Shown piece after piece: positions 35,351 to 47,072 of a stretch of DNA of 64,000 nt. Under the pieces are notes generated by a model. The model did not search any database and was not told the origin of the DNA. It worked only from the letters and a program-made list of their open reading frames with translations. A program made the translations under genes and the position numbers. The DNA comes from Cryptomeria japonica. Its lineage: Eukaryota; Streptophyta; Pinopsida; Cupressales; Cupressaceae. How positions within the stretch are numbered: the stretch's first letter is position 1; the number at the start of each line of letters is the position of its first letter. The stretch is from assembly GCF_030272615.1 (NCBI RefSeq), contig NC_081414.1, positions 46,800,501-46,864,500 of the forward strand, given 5' to 3'.

Positions 35351-36297
35351 AGAAAGTATCACTCTGAGTCTTGACGTAATATGACATCAAGCATCTTATC
35401 ACACCTAGAATTAGTCATAAAGTCTTGAATTTGTCTTGGGATTGGAGATGCATGAAATTTACTTATTTTCTTGTTAGTAAATGTTATGAATACAATTTGA
35501 TTAAGCTTAATATTTCATTTCTTCATCTATAATAATTAAATAATTTTAAATTATTTAAATAGTTTATCATTTTTCCTCCTCTTAATTAAATAATTATATT
35601 ATTTAATTAATTCATCTTTTGGTCCACTATAATTAAATAATTTTTAAGAACATTTAATTATCTAAAACTTCTTCCAAATTTAAATAAATTTTAAATAATT
35701 TATTTATTTTCTATCCTATCAAAATAAATAAAATTAATATTTAATTTATTCATTCAACCATGATCTATACACTTGATCTCTCTTAAGTCCTTCACCTTAG
35801 CAATCCATATGCTAATTTTAGGTCCTACCGTATATCAAATTCTTATCCATTGATTAAATGTTAAGGTGAAGCATATAAATAAAACCTTACACTTAAATTC
35901 ATTTCCCATAAATCACATTATTATCGAGAGAGCTATCATTATTAAACATCCTATCATTTGCATGGTATCAAGTATCAAGGTATCATCTTATTCTTATGCT
36001 ATCATAAATATGTTATTTTGAAGAGAAACCCACATTTCAAATTCAAACAAATATAAAAGAAACAATTGAACAATCTAAGGTCATTTAGTGGAGGAGCACC
36101 TGGGCAAATAGGGATCGACACCAACCAATAATATGGGTTTGTTGTCTTCAATTTTAGTTTATTTTTTTATTTGGCATTGCAACATTTCTTATCAGATATT
36201 CCACAAGGTTTGACATTCATAAGAAAAACTCAATTTCTTGGTTCAATGACATCTTCGCCTACTCCGACAAAATGTTGCAATCTCCTATGAATGTAGT
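35351..36297. other. AT-rich non-coding DNA, partly LTR-like
   Basis: Contains AT-rich inverted-looking blocks (35520-35760), a plus-strand CATATAAATAAAACC near 35873 and a repeated passage at 36091-36290 that recurs, diverged, at 37971-38180 (GGAGCACCT, TTGTCTT, CTACTC(T/C)GACAAAATGTT). Confidence 0.4.
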
Positions 36298-37030
36298 TGT
36301 TCGAAAGATTTTGGAAATGCTTTTTCTTATTTATTAAACATTACTTCCAAACATTATGTGATGAGATGAGAGGAATAAGACAAGAAGACCAATAGGCATT
36401 GAGTGCACAAAAACAAGAAAATACAAAGGGCAATTTATTAAATGAAATGGCTAAAAAATAACAGTTTCATATAAACATTAGAAAATTGAAAAGACAAGAA
36501 AGGGAATCAAATATGAATGGGGCTACAAAGTGAGTGTAAAATTAGCCCAAGGAGGTGATAGTGGGGACAACAAAGGATGGGTGGCATTTTCCTATGAAGT
36601 GGTGTGTGGGTATCGACCAAAGAGGAGGAAAATGGGAAAGTTTGGTTAGGATACAAAGAAAGAAAGAGAAATCAAAGGTGTAAATGTTATGTAGAAGCAA
36701 CTCAAATAACAAAAAAATTGAGTTTGGTTTGACTTAGAGGAGTACTAGAGTAAGGTTGGTATTGAGTTTTAAGAGTTCATTGAGGATGGAGAGAAAGTGA
36801 ATACTAATAGAAGTATAAAAATTATGTATAAGGGATTCATTATTAAGTGAGATTCTTTTGAAAGGACATGTTTGTGTGATTGCAGATTTGATAAGAAATT
36901 AATTATGTTTTATTATTGTAATCTTGTGTTGATTATAAACAGAAAGTCTCTATTTTGGTTTTCTATTTTTGAGTTCTAAAATTATAGTAAAATTGTAGGT
37001 TTGGAGAGAGATTGAGTTCTATTATGCATT
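36298..37030 (+). repeat. 5' LTR of the plus-strand element
   Basis: Shares with 38577-40287 GATTTTGGAAATGC, ACATTACTTCCAAA, GACCAATAGGCATTGAGTG, GAGTTCATTGAGGA, GAAAGGACATGTTTGTGT, AATCTTGTGTTGATTATAAA and the GGTTTGGAGAGAG end. It lacks about 120 bases present in the other copy. Confidence 0.75.
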
Positions 37031-37033
37031 AAT

Positions 37034-37046
37034 TGGTATCAAAGCC
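37034..37046 (+). other. Primer-binding site (Met-tRNA type)
   Basis: TGGTATCAAAGCC matches the usual TGGTATCAGAGCC at 12 of 13 positions and lies where it should, right after an LTR. Confidence 0.75.
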
Positions 37047-37079
37047 AAAGGTTCTTAGTGCTTCGCTAGATTGTTGAAC

Positions 37080-37500
37080 ATGAGGCACCCTATGTCGGGA
37101 CCTGTGGGTGTAAAGAGAGTAAAATAGTGAGAGTTTGAGAGGAGCTTAAGAGACTGGTACAGATATGGAAGAGTCTTGTAATGGTGAGAGATGGAAATAC
37201 CCAAATCTATTCTTGGAGAAAAGAAAAAAGAAGTGAGGATTTGTGATTGGTTGGGATTTGATGATCCTAGTGTTAGAAAAGGGGAGATGGATGACTGTAT
37301 TTGAGAGGGAAGCATAGAAATTGGGGCAAGAGGTGCAAGATTCCTTAGAGGAGATTAGGTAGGAGATGAGGAAGGGGAAATGTGTAGTAGTGGAGAAATG
37401 TCCTTTGGAGGATGTGGATGTAACAGATGAGCATAAGGTTGAGATGGAGAGTTTTGTGATGCAAAAACTCTTCATTTCAATTTTGTTGGAATTTGTGGAA
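37080..37500 (+). pseudogene. Gag remnant of the plus-strand element
   Basis: ATG at 37080 begins MRHPMSG; further on, frames with SLRDWYRYG and LGFDDPSV appear in broken form. The position directly behind a primer-binding site supports gag; the protein itself is too decayed to place by motif. Confidence 0.4.
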
Positions 37501-37559
37501 TGTTTTGAAATTTGGAATTTGTGATTTATCTATTTAAAATCCCAATAGTCTCTGAATTC

Positions 37560-38576
37560 CAACAAATTCAAAATGAAGAGTTTTTTCTAAATAAAATAAC
37601 AAACAAAGCTACATATTTTTAAAAAATCTATTTATTTAGGTACCCCAACATGGCGGGGTCATAAATTTTAGCTTGGTGCTCTAAATTTGAAATCACTCAT
37701 ACCATTAGAGAGGTCTCAAAGAGATCTAATTTTAGTCCCTTAACACCATGCATTTGGATATCAAGTTAAGCGATCGACAACACTTTCGACCCCAAATTCC
37801 ACTTTGAAGGCCTCCAAAAATGCAATTTGCTAGAACATAGAAAATACCAAAAAATATTTTTTTGGTTTTTCTATGTTCTATTACCTCCAAACTACTCTAG
37901 ACCATCCCCAGACTAAGTTCTAGACCATCTCTGGACTTCTCTGGACTATCCCCAAACTATTTTCGATCATTGGTGTAGGAGCACCTATGTACAGACAAGT
38001 GATTGAAACTAACCAAAAGTATGGATATGTTGTCTTGAGTTTTTATTTGGTTTATTTTACTTGGAATCATCTTATTTCTTATCAAGTATTACACAAGTTT
38101 TGGTGTGCAAAATAATATGCTAAGAAATAAAAACTCAATCATCTTCACCTACTCTGACAAAATGTTCTAGTCTCCCAATCATGAAAGTACTAAGAAAAAC
38201 ATTAAATATTTAGAAAGAATAGCTCAATCTCAATTTGTGAATGATGATAGATACAATCATATGCAACATTCAACCATAAAGGAAAACCATTTTGCAATTC
38301 AATACACCTACATCAAATTCAAATTTGACTTCTATAAGTTATCATTTAGAGGGCTCTTCACTGTAATCATGTCATAAAACCAATCTCCTCCTAACCTATA
38401 CAAAAATGGGATATTTTGAAACCAATATGAAAGGATATTAAATTTTGTGAGATGTCAAAGTTGCAACTACCATGGTAGATATGTATGCAGTTTCTAGAAG
38501 CATGGACAAGGTTATGAACTATTTGACCAATTGCCTCTTAGATTGCCACGAATGCACGATATGCACAAAGTGTATT
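37560..38576. other. No gene; internal remainder of the plus-strand element
   Basis: Holds a GC-poor text with repeated 'CTAGACCATC/CTGGACTATCCCCAAACT' phrases (37905-37965) and the second copy of the 36091-36290 passage at 37971-38180. No coding signal. Confidence 0.4.
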
Positions 38577-40287
38577 TGATCAAAAGGTTTTGGAAATGCT
38601 TTCTTTTCCTTTATTAAACATTACTTCCAAATATTATGCAATGAGATGAGAGGAATAAGGTGAGAAGACCAATAGGCATTGAGTGTGCAAAAACAAGAAA
38701 TACAAAGGAAAGTTTATTAAATGTGCGTAAGGAATAAGGAGAGTCTTCCAAAGAAGAACAATTAACATTTTTTGAGCAAATAAGGAAATGAAACAGTGAA
38801 AAAATGATAGTTTCATAAATATTATCAAATTGAAAGGTTAATAAGGGTAATCGAATATGAATGGGGCATAGGTTGCAAATATAAAATTGCCTAGTGTATA
38901 AAGAGAAAAGGTGTAAGGTGGTGAAGCGAGTGTAGCAGTGGCCCAAGAAGGCAATGGTGAGGGTTGCAAAGGATGGTGGGTATTGGCCCATGAAGTGGTA
39001 TGTGGGTATTGACCAAATAAATTGGAAAAGTTTGGTTAGGATACATAGAAAGAAAGAGAAGTTAGAGGCAACAATGTTGTATAGAAGTAGCCCAAATAGT
39101 AAAAAGTTTTGTTCAATTTGATGTAGAGGAATGAGAAATAATATTGTAGTAGACTATGGTTGGTGCTTGTTGAATTTTGCAACATAAGGACCTACAAAAT
39201 CAAATGACAAACAAAAAGACCTTCCACAAACAAGAAATACAAATGAATGCTATATTACTTAATAGCAAGAATACATAATGAATTACAATTGTACAATGAG
39301 GTGATTATAAAGAAAAAATAAAGATGTCATGAACTAAAAATAGGAGAACTAAAGTGCAAGCGTGAGGAGATAAAAAAAGCTCAACTCTAGCTAAACTAGA
39401 TGCACAACTAAAGCAACTAGAAGCAAGAACTCCTTAGTGAACTCAAGCAAAAAAGAAAAAAAAGCATAACTAGTTGTAAAAAGCAACTAATAGCTAATTT
39501 AATGCTCTAACATATTTAATTAAAGATTGAGCTCTAATGTATATTGGACTTGATCACTTAATCCCACATCTCCCAAAGGTCACCTACAATCAAACACCTA
39601 TCATGAAAAAAGAGAGAAGCAAAGAAATATGGAAGTCAAAACACAATTGATTCAGAAACATGAATCATATTATTCATTCTTGAGCTCTAATACCATGTTG
39701 AATTTTGCAACACAAACACCTACAAGATTAAACAACAAACAAAAACACCTTCCACAAATGAGACCTACGAATAAAAGTTACATGACTCAAAAGTATGAAT
39801 ACAAAATGAATTACAATTTTTTAATGAGGTTCTTATAAAGAAAGCACAAAGATGTCATGAGCTAAAAGTAGGAGAACTAAAGTGCAAGCATGAGGAGCTA
39901 AAAAAACTCAACTCTAGCTAAACTAGATGCACAACTAAAGCAACTAGAAGCAAGCACTCCTAAGTGAACTTAAGAAAAAACGCATAATTAGTAGTACCAA
40001 AAAACAAATAGCTAAAATAGTTTAATAATACTAAGTATTGAGAGTTCATTGAGGACAGAGAGAAAGTGAATGCAAATGGAAGTGTAAAAATTTTGTATAA
40101 GAAATTCATTATAAAGTGAGATGCCTATGAAAGGACATGTTTGTGTAATTGTAGATTTGATGAGAAATTAATTATATTTCATTATTGCAATCTTGTGTTG
40201 ATTATAAATAGAGTCTTCGTTCCGGTTTTGTATTTTTTAGTTATGAAGTTGCAAGTTTGGAGAGAGGTTGACTTCTATCTTGCATCA
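38577..40287 (+). repeat. 3' LTR of the plus-strand element, split by a TRIM
   Basis: 38577-39167 and 40031-40287 together correspond to 36298-37030. The insertion lies between 'GGTTGGT' and 'TATTGAGAGTTCATTGAGG', which are contiguous in the 5' LTR (36752-36785). Confidence 0.75.
39168..40030 (-). mobile_element. TRIM: terminal-repeat retrotransposon in miniature (~0.86 kb)
   Basis: Two direct repeats, 39168-39512 and 39696-40030, each starting TGTTGAATTTTGCAACA and about 340 bp long, enclose only about 183 bp. Directly beside the second, plus-strand GAGCTCTAATACCA (39682-39695) is on the minus strand TGGTATTAGAGCTC, a Met-tRNA primer-binding site. So the element reads on the minus strand. 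It has no coding capacity, as expected for a TRIM, and must have used another element's enzymes. It sits inside the LTR of an older element. Confidence 0.85.
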
Positions 40288-42227
40288 TCTTTGCTATGGT
40301 ATAATTATTGTTTATTTTTTGATTTTATGCATATATCTTAAGCTTTATGAGTGAGTGGGAATGTGAATTTGGATCTTGCATTGTATTGTTTCCATTTTAT
40401 TTTAGATTCACATTTTCATCCTTCATAATTATGTAATTAAACCATTAGAAAACGTAAAAAATAGTCACAAATTCAAAAATCAATCCATCCTCGACATAAT
40501 TAGAAACATCCATCTTAATAAACATTATAATTAAAATCCCTAACCAAAAAAATCAAATTAAAACTAAAAAAATAATTCCTTCATTTCAAATAAAATATTA
40601 CTAATTCCTTACAAGTCAAACATATATATTTTTTTTATTTTTTTTTTTAGATATTTATTTTAATTGTAAAAATAATAATATTTTATTTTAAAAATCCTTT
40701 TTATTTCAAATTATATGTTACTATCATATTGCACATGACTTGTTGACTCAAGAGTATATTTACATTCTTGGTTTTTGTTGTCATTCATTTTAATTTCAAA
40801 GAGGGGAAAATTCTTTATCATATATTACCTAGAAAGAGGAAAGAAAGAGATAATAAATCAATTATTTTAAGAGTATTTCATTTTTAAATCTTTAAAGGTG
40901 TATGAATATTTTAATAAAAAATAATAAAATATTAAGACTAGTTCTTATGTATTGAGGAAAATAGGTTAAAAAGTATGAGAGGGTTAGGGGATAGGGTCTT
41001 ATAATGGAACATTCTAATTACGTGTCTCCCAAAATCTTATGTGGGTATTTCAAATCACTCTCAATTTTGTACAACAATTTACTATCACGACTATTGGAAC
41101 AATTTAATGTCTTACTAAAGGACTCATTTTACTCAACTATTAGGCTTGAGTCTCATGGGGGGTCTTTAAGATTTATTTTTAAAGATTACGAGGTCCCAGG
41201 TCTCGTGAAACAAAAAAATAATTACTATGAGATTAAATGAAATCTTTCCCTAAAGAATAATAACCCTTACTTTTTAGGATCTTGAATTTGAGTGGGTAGA
41301 AAGGCAGGGGGCTAGAGATTATCTCATCAGTGTAGGCTTTTTCTTTGTCACTTGTCAATCATTTGAAGTTTCTCAAATTTTCATCAATTAAATTTTTTAT
41401 TATTTTATATTTATTTACTTTGTTGAAGTGAATTTGCTAAATAATAAACTGCATGAAACCACCAACTTTAGGAAATTTCTAAGCTTAATCTTTTAAGCTT
41501 AAATTGCACTATAAAATTCATGGAATGCCTCTCTAAATTATCTTAAAATATCACAACAAACTATTGAAATTTTTTAGGAAGTCTCTCTCAATGAGACCCC
41601 ACTATTAGATACCGCTCCACCATAAGAATCTCTCCCTTACTACTCTTTAACTCAAATAAAAAAGAAAAATAATATTAAAAAAAAATGTCATTGGTCTGAA
41701 GAATCTTTAAATTGTTCACATATTCTCATAAATTATTTTATCTCATGAACATAATTAAAATCATTTCATTAAAATCTCCTAAGACCTTATGAAGTAATAA
41801 ATGATTTCAACTCTGAGCCGACGATTCTTTTGTCCTTTTCTAAATTTTTATATTTTCTCTTATGTGAAGAAATTGATGATAGCCTTCACCAAAAAATTCC
41901 AACGAATAAATGGTTACAGAGTCGTTCCAGATTTTTATTAATGTCAACACTATATTGGAAACGTCAAAGCGCTTTAATGCCGGATAAACTATATATACAG
42001 CCCGTGAGCTTTCGGTCACTCCAAACAACCAGAAAAATTATGGTGATACTTTTTTTGTTTTTCCGGCAGTTTTAGTGATGTAATATTTTTCTTTGCAACA
42101 GATACCAACTCTTTTGCCATTTCTTTACTGTGACGTCCTCTCAAATTGAAAATGAGAACGAGCACTTCCCCAGTTAAGACTTAATTAAGAGTGGTCGAAA
42201 CGTCGCATCCGGTGACAGTGATTTGCC
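40288..42227. other. AT-rich intergenic DNA upstream of the arabinogalactan-protein gene
   Basis: No gene recognised. A short open stretch at 41004-41240 (78 codons) has no known motif and no supporting context. TATATATAC near 41989 could be a spurious TATA box. Confidence 0.4.
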
Positions 42228-42370
42228 ACGTCATCCCATCGTTACACGTGGACCTTTTCCTGGAAAGGAGCAAACGGTTCCGGCGGAGGGCCCACATGGC
42301 GTGGCACGACAGCTACGTCGGACGCACCACATCGTTGGACCAAGTCGTTTCAGTGCAATATATAATCCAT
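42228..42370 (+). promoter_or_regulatory. Promoter of the arabinogalactan-protein gene
   Basis: TATATAA at 42359-42365 lies 142 bases before the ATG, so transcription probably starts near 42390. Upstream are a G-box, CACGTG (42245-42250, as ACACGTGG), and CCACGTCA (42228-42235), ACGT-core sites bound by bZIP and bHLH factors. The leader that follows is CT- and GA-rich. Confidence 0.65.
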
Positions 42371-42506
42371 TCATGACCCTTCTTTCTTCACACCCTGCAC
42401 AATTCTCACCTGTAATTCTTCTGCCTTGGCTCTTTCTCAGAAAAAAAAAGGAAAAAGAAGAAGAAGCCCTCCCAAGCTTTTGATCGTTCTCAGAGGAGAA
42501 GAAAAT

Positions 42507-42920
42507 ATGGGTAAGTTCAGTGCAATGGTGGCCATTGTTTTGGTGTTGGGGATGATGGGGTATTCCGTTGCGCAGGCTCCAGCAGGTTCGCCGGCAAAAT
42601 CTCCAGCACCTTCTCCGGCAAAGTCTCCTGCAAGTTCTCCAGCTCCGTCTCCCCTGAAAACACCCATGTCGTCGCCGGTTCCATCCCCATTGGAAACACC
42701 CATCTCGGCGCCGTCATCCTCAGCCTCACCCCCTTCACCTCCTTCATCTCCTGAGCCTTCTTCAACTTCCTCCCCATCTGGAGCAGACTCACCCAAGGCT
42801 ACGCCGCCTGCATCTACAACCGGCACTCCTCCTTCAGCCGCCGCCGCCACCGCCACTGCCGTACAAAAAGTTGCCATCTTTGGAGCGGCTCTGCTCGGCT
42901 GCGCCGCTTTTCTTGTTTAA
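42507..42920 (+). CDS. Classical arabinogalactan protein, GPI-anchored
   Basis: An intact single-exon frame of 137 residues. Residues 1-22 form a signal peptide (hydrophobic core AMVAIVLVLGMM) with a likely cut at SVA|QAP. Residues 23-110 are almost only P, A, S, T with K, built from AP, SP and TP pairs (APAGSPAKSPAPSPAKSP and so on), the pattern whose prolines are hydroxylated and carry arabinogalactan. Residues 111-137 (AAAATATAV, then hydrophobic VAIFGAALLGCAAFLV) form a GPI-anchor signal. The product is expected at the outer face of the plasma membrane and in the cell wall, with roles in growth and signalling known for the family. ATG at 42507 is chosen because it directly begins the signal peptide; upstream in-frame codons are basic leader sequence. 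GC content is well above the neighbourhood. This is the only complete host gene seen here. Confidence 0.92.
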   Translation: MGKFSAMVAIVLVLGMMGYSVAQAPAGSPAKSPAPSPAKSPASSPAPSPLKTPMSSPVPSPLETPISAPSSSASPPSPPSSPEPSSTSSPSGADSPKATPPASTTGTPPSAAAATATAVQKVAIFGAALLGCAAFLV

Positions 42921-43158
42921 TCAGCCGCCAAGTTGTGATCTTTTGCTCTCTTGCATTTGGTTTTGCGGATCTCTTGTTTGGCCCCGGAGTAGCAGTTTCT
43001 TCATTAGGAGACTGAGTTGATTCATTTGTTCGGAGGAACAGCTTTTACAGGGCACTTCTTTGCATTTTAGTATTAAATTGGTTTTGTAGTACTGATTCTT
43101 CTCTCGTTATTCGCCATTATTGGACATTGTTGCTGTATAATTTCTACTATCTGTTTGG

Positions 43159-43164
43159 AATAAA
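43159..43164 (+). terminator. Poly(A) signal of the arabinogalactan-protein gene
   Basis: AATAAA 239 bases after the stop codon, in a T-rich context ending near 43185, the usual form for a plant 3' end. Confidence 0.6.
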
Positions 43165-43984
43165 AATTCTTTTTTTGAAAATGCATGAGTTTTATTTGTT
43201 TCTGTTGAAGAGTACAGAGAAAATCTGTAGATAAGCAGGACAAAAAGTTTATAGAAACTTAGTACTGTTTTCCAAATACGAAGCTTCCTAAAGTCATCTG
43301 GTTTGTGAGGGGATGTTTACAGGCATTATGGACAAACGTTGAATCTGTCGGCCACATTCATCAGCATTTAACAGATATTTTTTATTTTTTTATTTTTTAA
43401 ATGATATTTTATTTGAGCTGAATTATATTTAATTTCGATAGCAATGTGCACTAGTGCAGGTTAGATAGGTACCTGATCGATATTTTATTTTTAATTAAAG
43501 TATATTTTCTGTAGATTGTAAGTGCACAGATAAAAATATTCCTAATCGGACGTAAGAAAAATAACTACTTGTAAATATAACTTATTTCTTAAAAAAAGAA
43601 CAACTTGTAAATATTTCTCAATTCATCTGTGGCAGCTTACTGTAGTGTCAGTGCGTTTCTTAAATATTGAACAGTTTATCATGTCTCTGGTCACTAAAAA
43701 GACCTTTTCAAATTGTCATCCTCAAACAAATATCCTCTTTTGAATATACAACAAATGGTGACTCTTGAGCTGGTTTGTTTGTTTTTTATCCTTTGCCATG
43801 GCAATTTTCTTAAGGACTAGAAATGGCCCAACATGCAAAATATTTAAAACTTCCCTAGTAAAATTATTTATAGACAACTTCTCCCAACTATTGCCTTGGT
43901 GCCAAGACTCAATGCTAAATGGAAATGCAACCTTAGCCAATCACAATGGAATAAGCAAAGCTTTTAGATCTGGAAGTCAAAAGG
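43165..43984. other. Intergenic, no gene
   Basis: AT-rich sequence downstream of the arabinogalactan-protein gene; nothing else recognised. Confidence 0.4.
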
Positions 43985-44375
43985 CGATGCTCAGTCTCAA
44001 TTAATTGCTTGGAATGTGCTCCATATTAAGTTACCTATTGTTAATCGCTTCTCTTTCATCTTCCCACCTCTAGTGTCTTCATTTTGCAACAAAAAGGAGT
44101 CTATCAAGCATGCTTTTTGGTGATGTGCTCATGCTCGCCAATTGTGGTGCTCCCTCTTTTCCACTCTCCCATCTCTTTTCACTCAGACATGGTCTTGGAG
44201 AATTGCTCTTCTTAGGTTTTCCTCTCTCCATAATATCATCACCCAGACCTTAAGACAAGTCATCATCAACTTCATTTGGAAGGTTCATTGTCTGGTTATT
44301 TTCTCTCAGTCCTTTCTCCCCTTGCATATTGAAGTTCACATGGTTTGTGTGAGCTTATCCCTCCATATATGAGTT
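43985..44375 (+). pseudogene. LINE ORF2 scrap: zinc-binding region after RT
   Basis: One frame reads WNVLHIKLPIVNRFSFIFPP followed by SFCNKKESIKHAFWWCAHARQLW, which fits the C-x2-C...H...C layout of the zf-RVT region of plant LINEs (the first cysteine is changed). No poly(A), duplication or other LINE domain was found nearby, so this is an old fragment. Confidence 0.5.
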
Positions 44376-45709
44376 ATGCAAACTACATTTGTCTTGAGCC
44401 TTGATCTTATTAGAAATTTGGATGACATTCAAAAATAACTTAGAAAGTTTGAGCATAAATTGCAAGACCCAAATGAAGGGAATTAGGAACAGTAGTGATA
44501 TGCTCCAACTCTTAATTGATTGATCAAATATTGGTTTGTGGTTGTAGCCTCTGATAGGGAAATATTGAAAACAACAAAGAATTTGATGATTGAAAGTCTT
44601 ATTTGTTCATTAGAGGAAGACATTTAAATGTTACTTTGGCTCATTATACTTCAACAGTTTTACACCCCACCATTACAACATTTTCTAGCCTAGAGATTTC
44701 AAGAGAGGACTTCTTGAACTACTTGGGAGTTTTACAATATGCAGCTATTGATTTCAGTTTTCTAGCTCATTGGAGAAGCGTGGTTTGAAGATTTTAAAAT
44801 GGAAGGCTAATTGCAACAAGCATTCAATTCAAACTCTAGCCCCATCCATCTTCCAATGAAGGAGTTGTTGCTACTACACGACCATCCAAAACATTGAGAA
44901 TAGATTTTATGCCAATGCATAAGTCCACAACCTCTAACATTTTGATGGTTTTCTCTTATGTCTTTATAGGGTCTTTATGTGTGAATATTGCACGGGAGCT
45001 TCACTCAGTGAACCTAGGTTATAGCACGTGCATTCATGGGATACTAAAGAATCCCCCTATTTTCAAAAAAATATTGCCTAAACTCCTTTTTTGTCACCCC
45101 CTCCCAATACACATCCCAAATTAAAAACCCCCCTATTTTCACTTATAGGCAATATATTGCACCCTCATTTTTGGGATATTGAACCCCCCAATATGAATGC
45201 ATGTGATATAATATTTCCTAGCCAGTAAAGCCCTTGTGAATATTGGCTTGGAAGTAATAGTATGGAACTTTGTTTTTAAGCTATTTGTTACTCTATAGTT
45301 ATACATGTCATTGTAATTACTTCTGAACAACTTTCTCTATTGTTGATTTGTTGATCAACTTTCTTTGTAAATTTTTTCTTCTTTTTTTAATAAAAAAATA
45401 AAAATCATTGTTTTTTAATCAAAGAGACATATATATGTTTGAGTATGTTTTGTCACTTATAGCCTCTTTAACAATGTTACAATCAACACACATTGAGACA
45501 TTATTGACAAGTTATAATATTTTATATTAAGGGTCAAATAGGTTTTCAAGGGACCCAAAACCCTTTGAAATTAGTGGGAATCTAGAACCCAAAAATAGAA
45601 TGCTAAAAAAATACAACAAAGAGTAACAATAGCCAACCATCAATCTATCATTAGAAACTAAGTACCAAAAATTTGGTTGAAACACCCATAAGGCCAAAGC
45701 TAACAAACA
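44376..45709. other. Intergenic, no gene; one small inverted-repeat element
   Basis: Apart from the palindromic element at 45020-45210, nothing is recognised. CATTGAGACATTATTGACAA at 45491-45510 recurs identically at 60315-60334, on the other side of the two LTR elements. Confidence 0.4.
45020..45210. mobile_element. Small (191 bp) inverted-repeat element, MITE-like
   Basis: TATAGCACGTGCATTCAT (45020-45037) and the reverse complement of 45193-45210 match at 16 of 18 positions. Further inward AATCCCCCTATTTTCA and CCCCCC...GGGATATT continue weaker pairing, and CCCCCTATTTTCA is also present twice in direct orientation (45052, 45127). The ends lie in TATA, which could be a TA-type duplication. 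Confidence 0.45.
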
Positions 45710-46807
45710 TGAGACTAATGAATACTAAGAGGGGGAGGTGAATTAGTATACCCAAAAACCTTACTAAACACTTAAGCAATTTTACTGTAGACCGATATAG
45801 CCCTTTAAACAACAAACCAGTTAATACACAAACATGCCAAATAGCAAATAAAGCATTCACCCACAATAACACAACCACCATAACACAATATATTTTAATG
45901 TGGAAACCCAAATGGGAAAAACCACGGTGAGTAAAACTCACAAGTCTACTATCTGCAGAATAGCAACCAAACCAGTTAAGGTTAGACCGATTAAGGCCTT
46001 ACAATGTTCTTCACCAGAACAGATCCTGTTAGGTTAGGAGATAATTCCTTTTAAAGACTACCCTGTTAAAGGATTTCAGATCCACAAGTGTGAACCACCT
46101 TGTTAGAGGATTTAGAACAGGCTTAACTGAGCCTACCTGGTTAAGGGTTTCTGACTTGTCGAAGAGATTAGTAATCAACAAGTAAGTGATCTAGAAAGTA
46201 GCACATAATCCTTAGTTAGATCCTTGATTGTTCTCTGTTAATGCATTGCATCATTACTTCAGTCTTATGTCTTTCACATGTTCAATCTCTGTTACAAGAT
46301 ACTTTTTACAAAGACCTAATCTTCTTACACAGCACCCTCAAAACCCTAGACATGATGTCCTCATAAAGGAATCTGATTTCATGTCGGTCCAATGAGATTA
46401 GATTACAGTTTCCTAGGTACAGTGCATCTAGACACAATTGGCTACTGCACCGATGTCGGTGGATGATAACTCATCACACTTTACAAGTTTGTCAGTTAAC
46501 AAAATAAAGTATACCAATTATCGGTTTACAAATAAAGACTGGTAAATTGGAACATAATGTTCTGATCTTAAAAAAATTGGCTACTGCTTGGGGTCCTCAT
46601 ACCACTTGAGGTCCTCGGTCATTCTTTGACTGGTAAGCTCCTTCTGCAAACACCGATAGTCTTCTACAAACAAAGACTATGCATACATTGGCATATAATA
46701 CCAGTTTGAACAATACATCACATACTACTAGTTGAGAATAACTCAATAAGTGTGTGTCCATCAATGACAATCACAACTAAGTACAAACATCATAAAAAAT
46801 GCCAACA
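45710..46807 (-). repeat. 3' LTR of the non-autonomous element
   Basis: Ends ATGCCAACA at 46807 next to the polypurine tract. Contains the shared 'GTGGAAACCC...AACCAC' block at 45898-45931 and four GTTA(A/G)(A/G)GGATTT-like sub-repeats between 46020 and 46155. The left end is placed at TGAGACTAAT by analogy with the Copia LTR at 52552. Confidence 0.7.
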
Positions 46808-46820
46808 ATCTCCCCCTTTG
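46808..46820 (-). other. Polypurine tract of the non-autonomous element
   Basis: Minus strand CCAAAGGGGGAGAT immediately precedes the LTR; nearly identical to that of the Copia element at 54003-54014. Confidence 0.75.
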
Positions 46821-47072
46821 GCATTGATGGCAACACTTAGGAAAATTTGATATCTAAGTGCTTACAAAACAAAAATGATGCCATAATCAAAATTACTCCC
46901 CCTAAGCATATACACTACTCCCTTTGCCAAAATTACAAGTATGTACTACTTCCATTTGCATAAAATTTTTATTCAATACCACTCCCCCTTTGCCAACAAT
47001 GACAAAGTAATGCAAACATACCGCAAATATTTACCAAAATCATATTGCATAACATGAAAACAAAGTATATGT

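Larger units (their letters stand above)
36298..40287 (+). mobile_element. Degraded LTR retrotransposon (probably Gypsy) on the plus strand
   Basis: Two copies of a 730-855 bp LTR, 36298-37030 and 38577-40287 (the second enlarged by a nested TRIM), enclose about 1.5 kb. TGGTATCAAAGCC at 37034-37046, three bases after the first LTR, is a primer-binding site for initiator methionine tRNA with one change. A start and degenerate gag-like codons follow at 37080. Pol is missing. No target duplication is clear. Confidence 0.7.

Noticed and set aside
35480-36090. 5' LTR of the minus-strand Gypsy gag remnant
   Set aside because: It lies at the right place but its TATA box is on the plus strand and no matching PBS or partner LTR could be fixed, so it is left as LTR-like only.
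41004-41240. 78-codon open frame upstream of the arabinogalactan-protein gene
   Set aside because: AT-rich, no motif, no promoter or splice context; expected by chance.
42437-42877. Gly/Ala/Glu-rich frames on the minus strand across the arabinogalactan-protein gene
   Set aside because: Opposite-strand shadows of the Pro/Ala/Ser codons; no start context or promoter.
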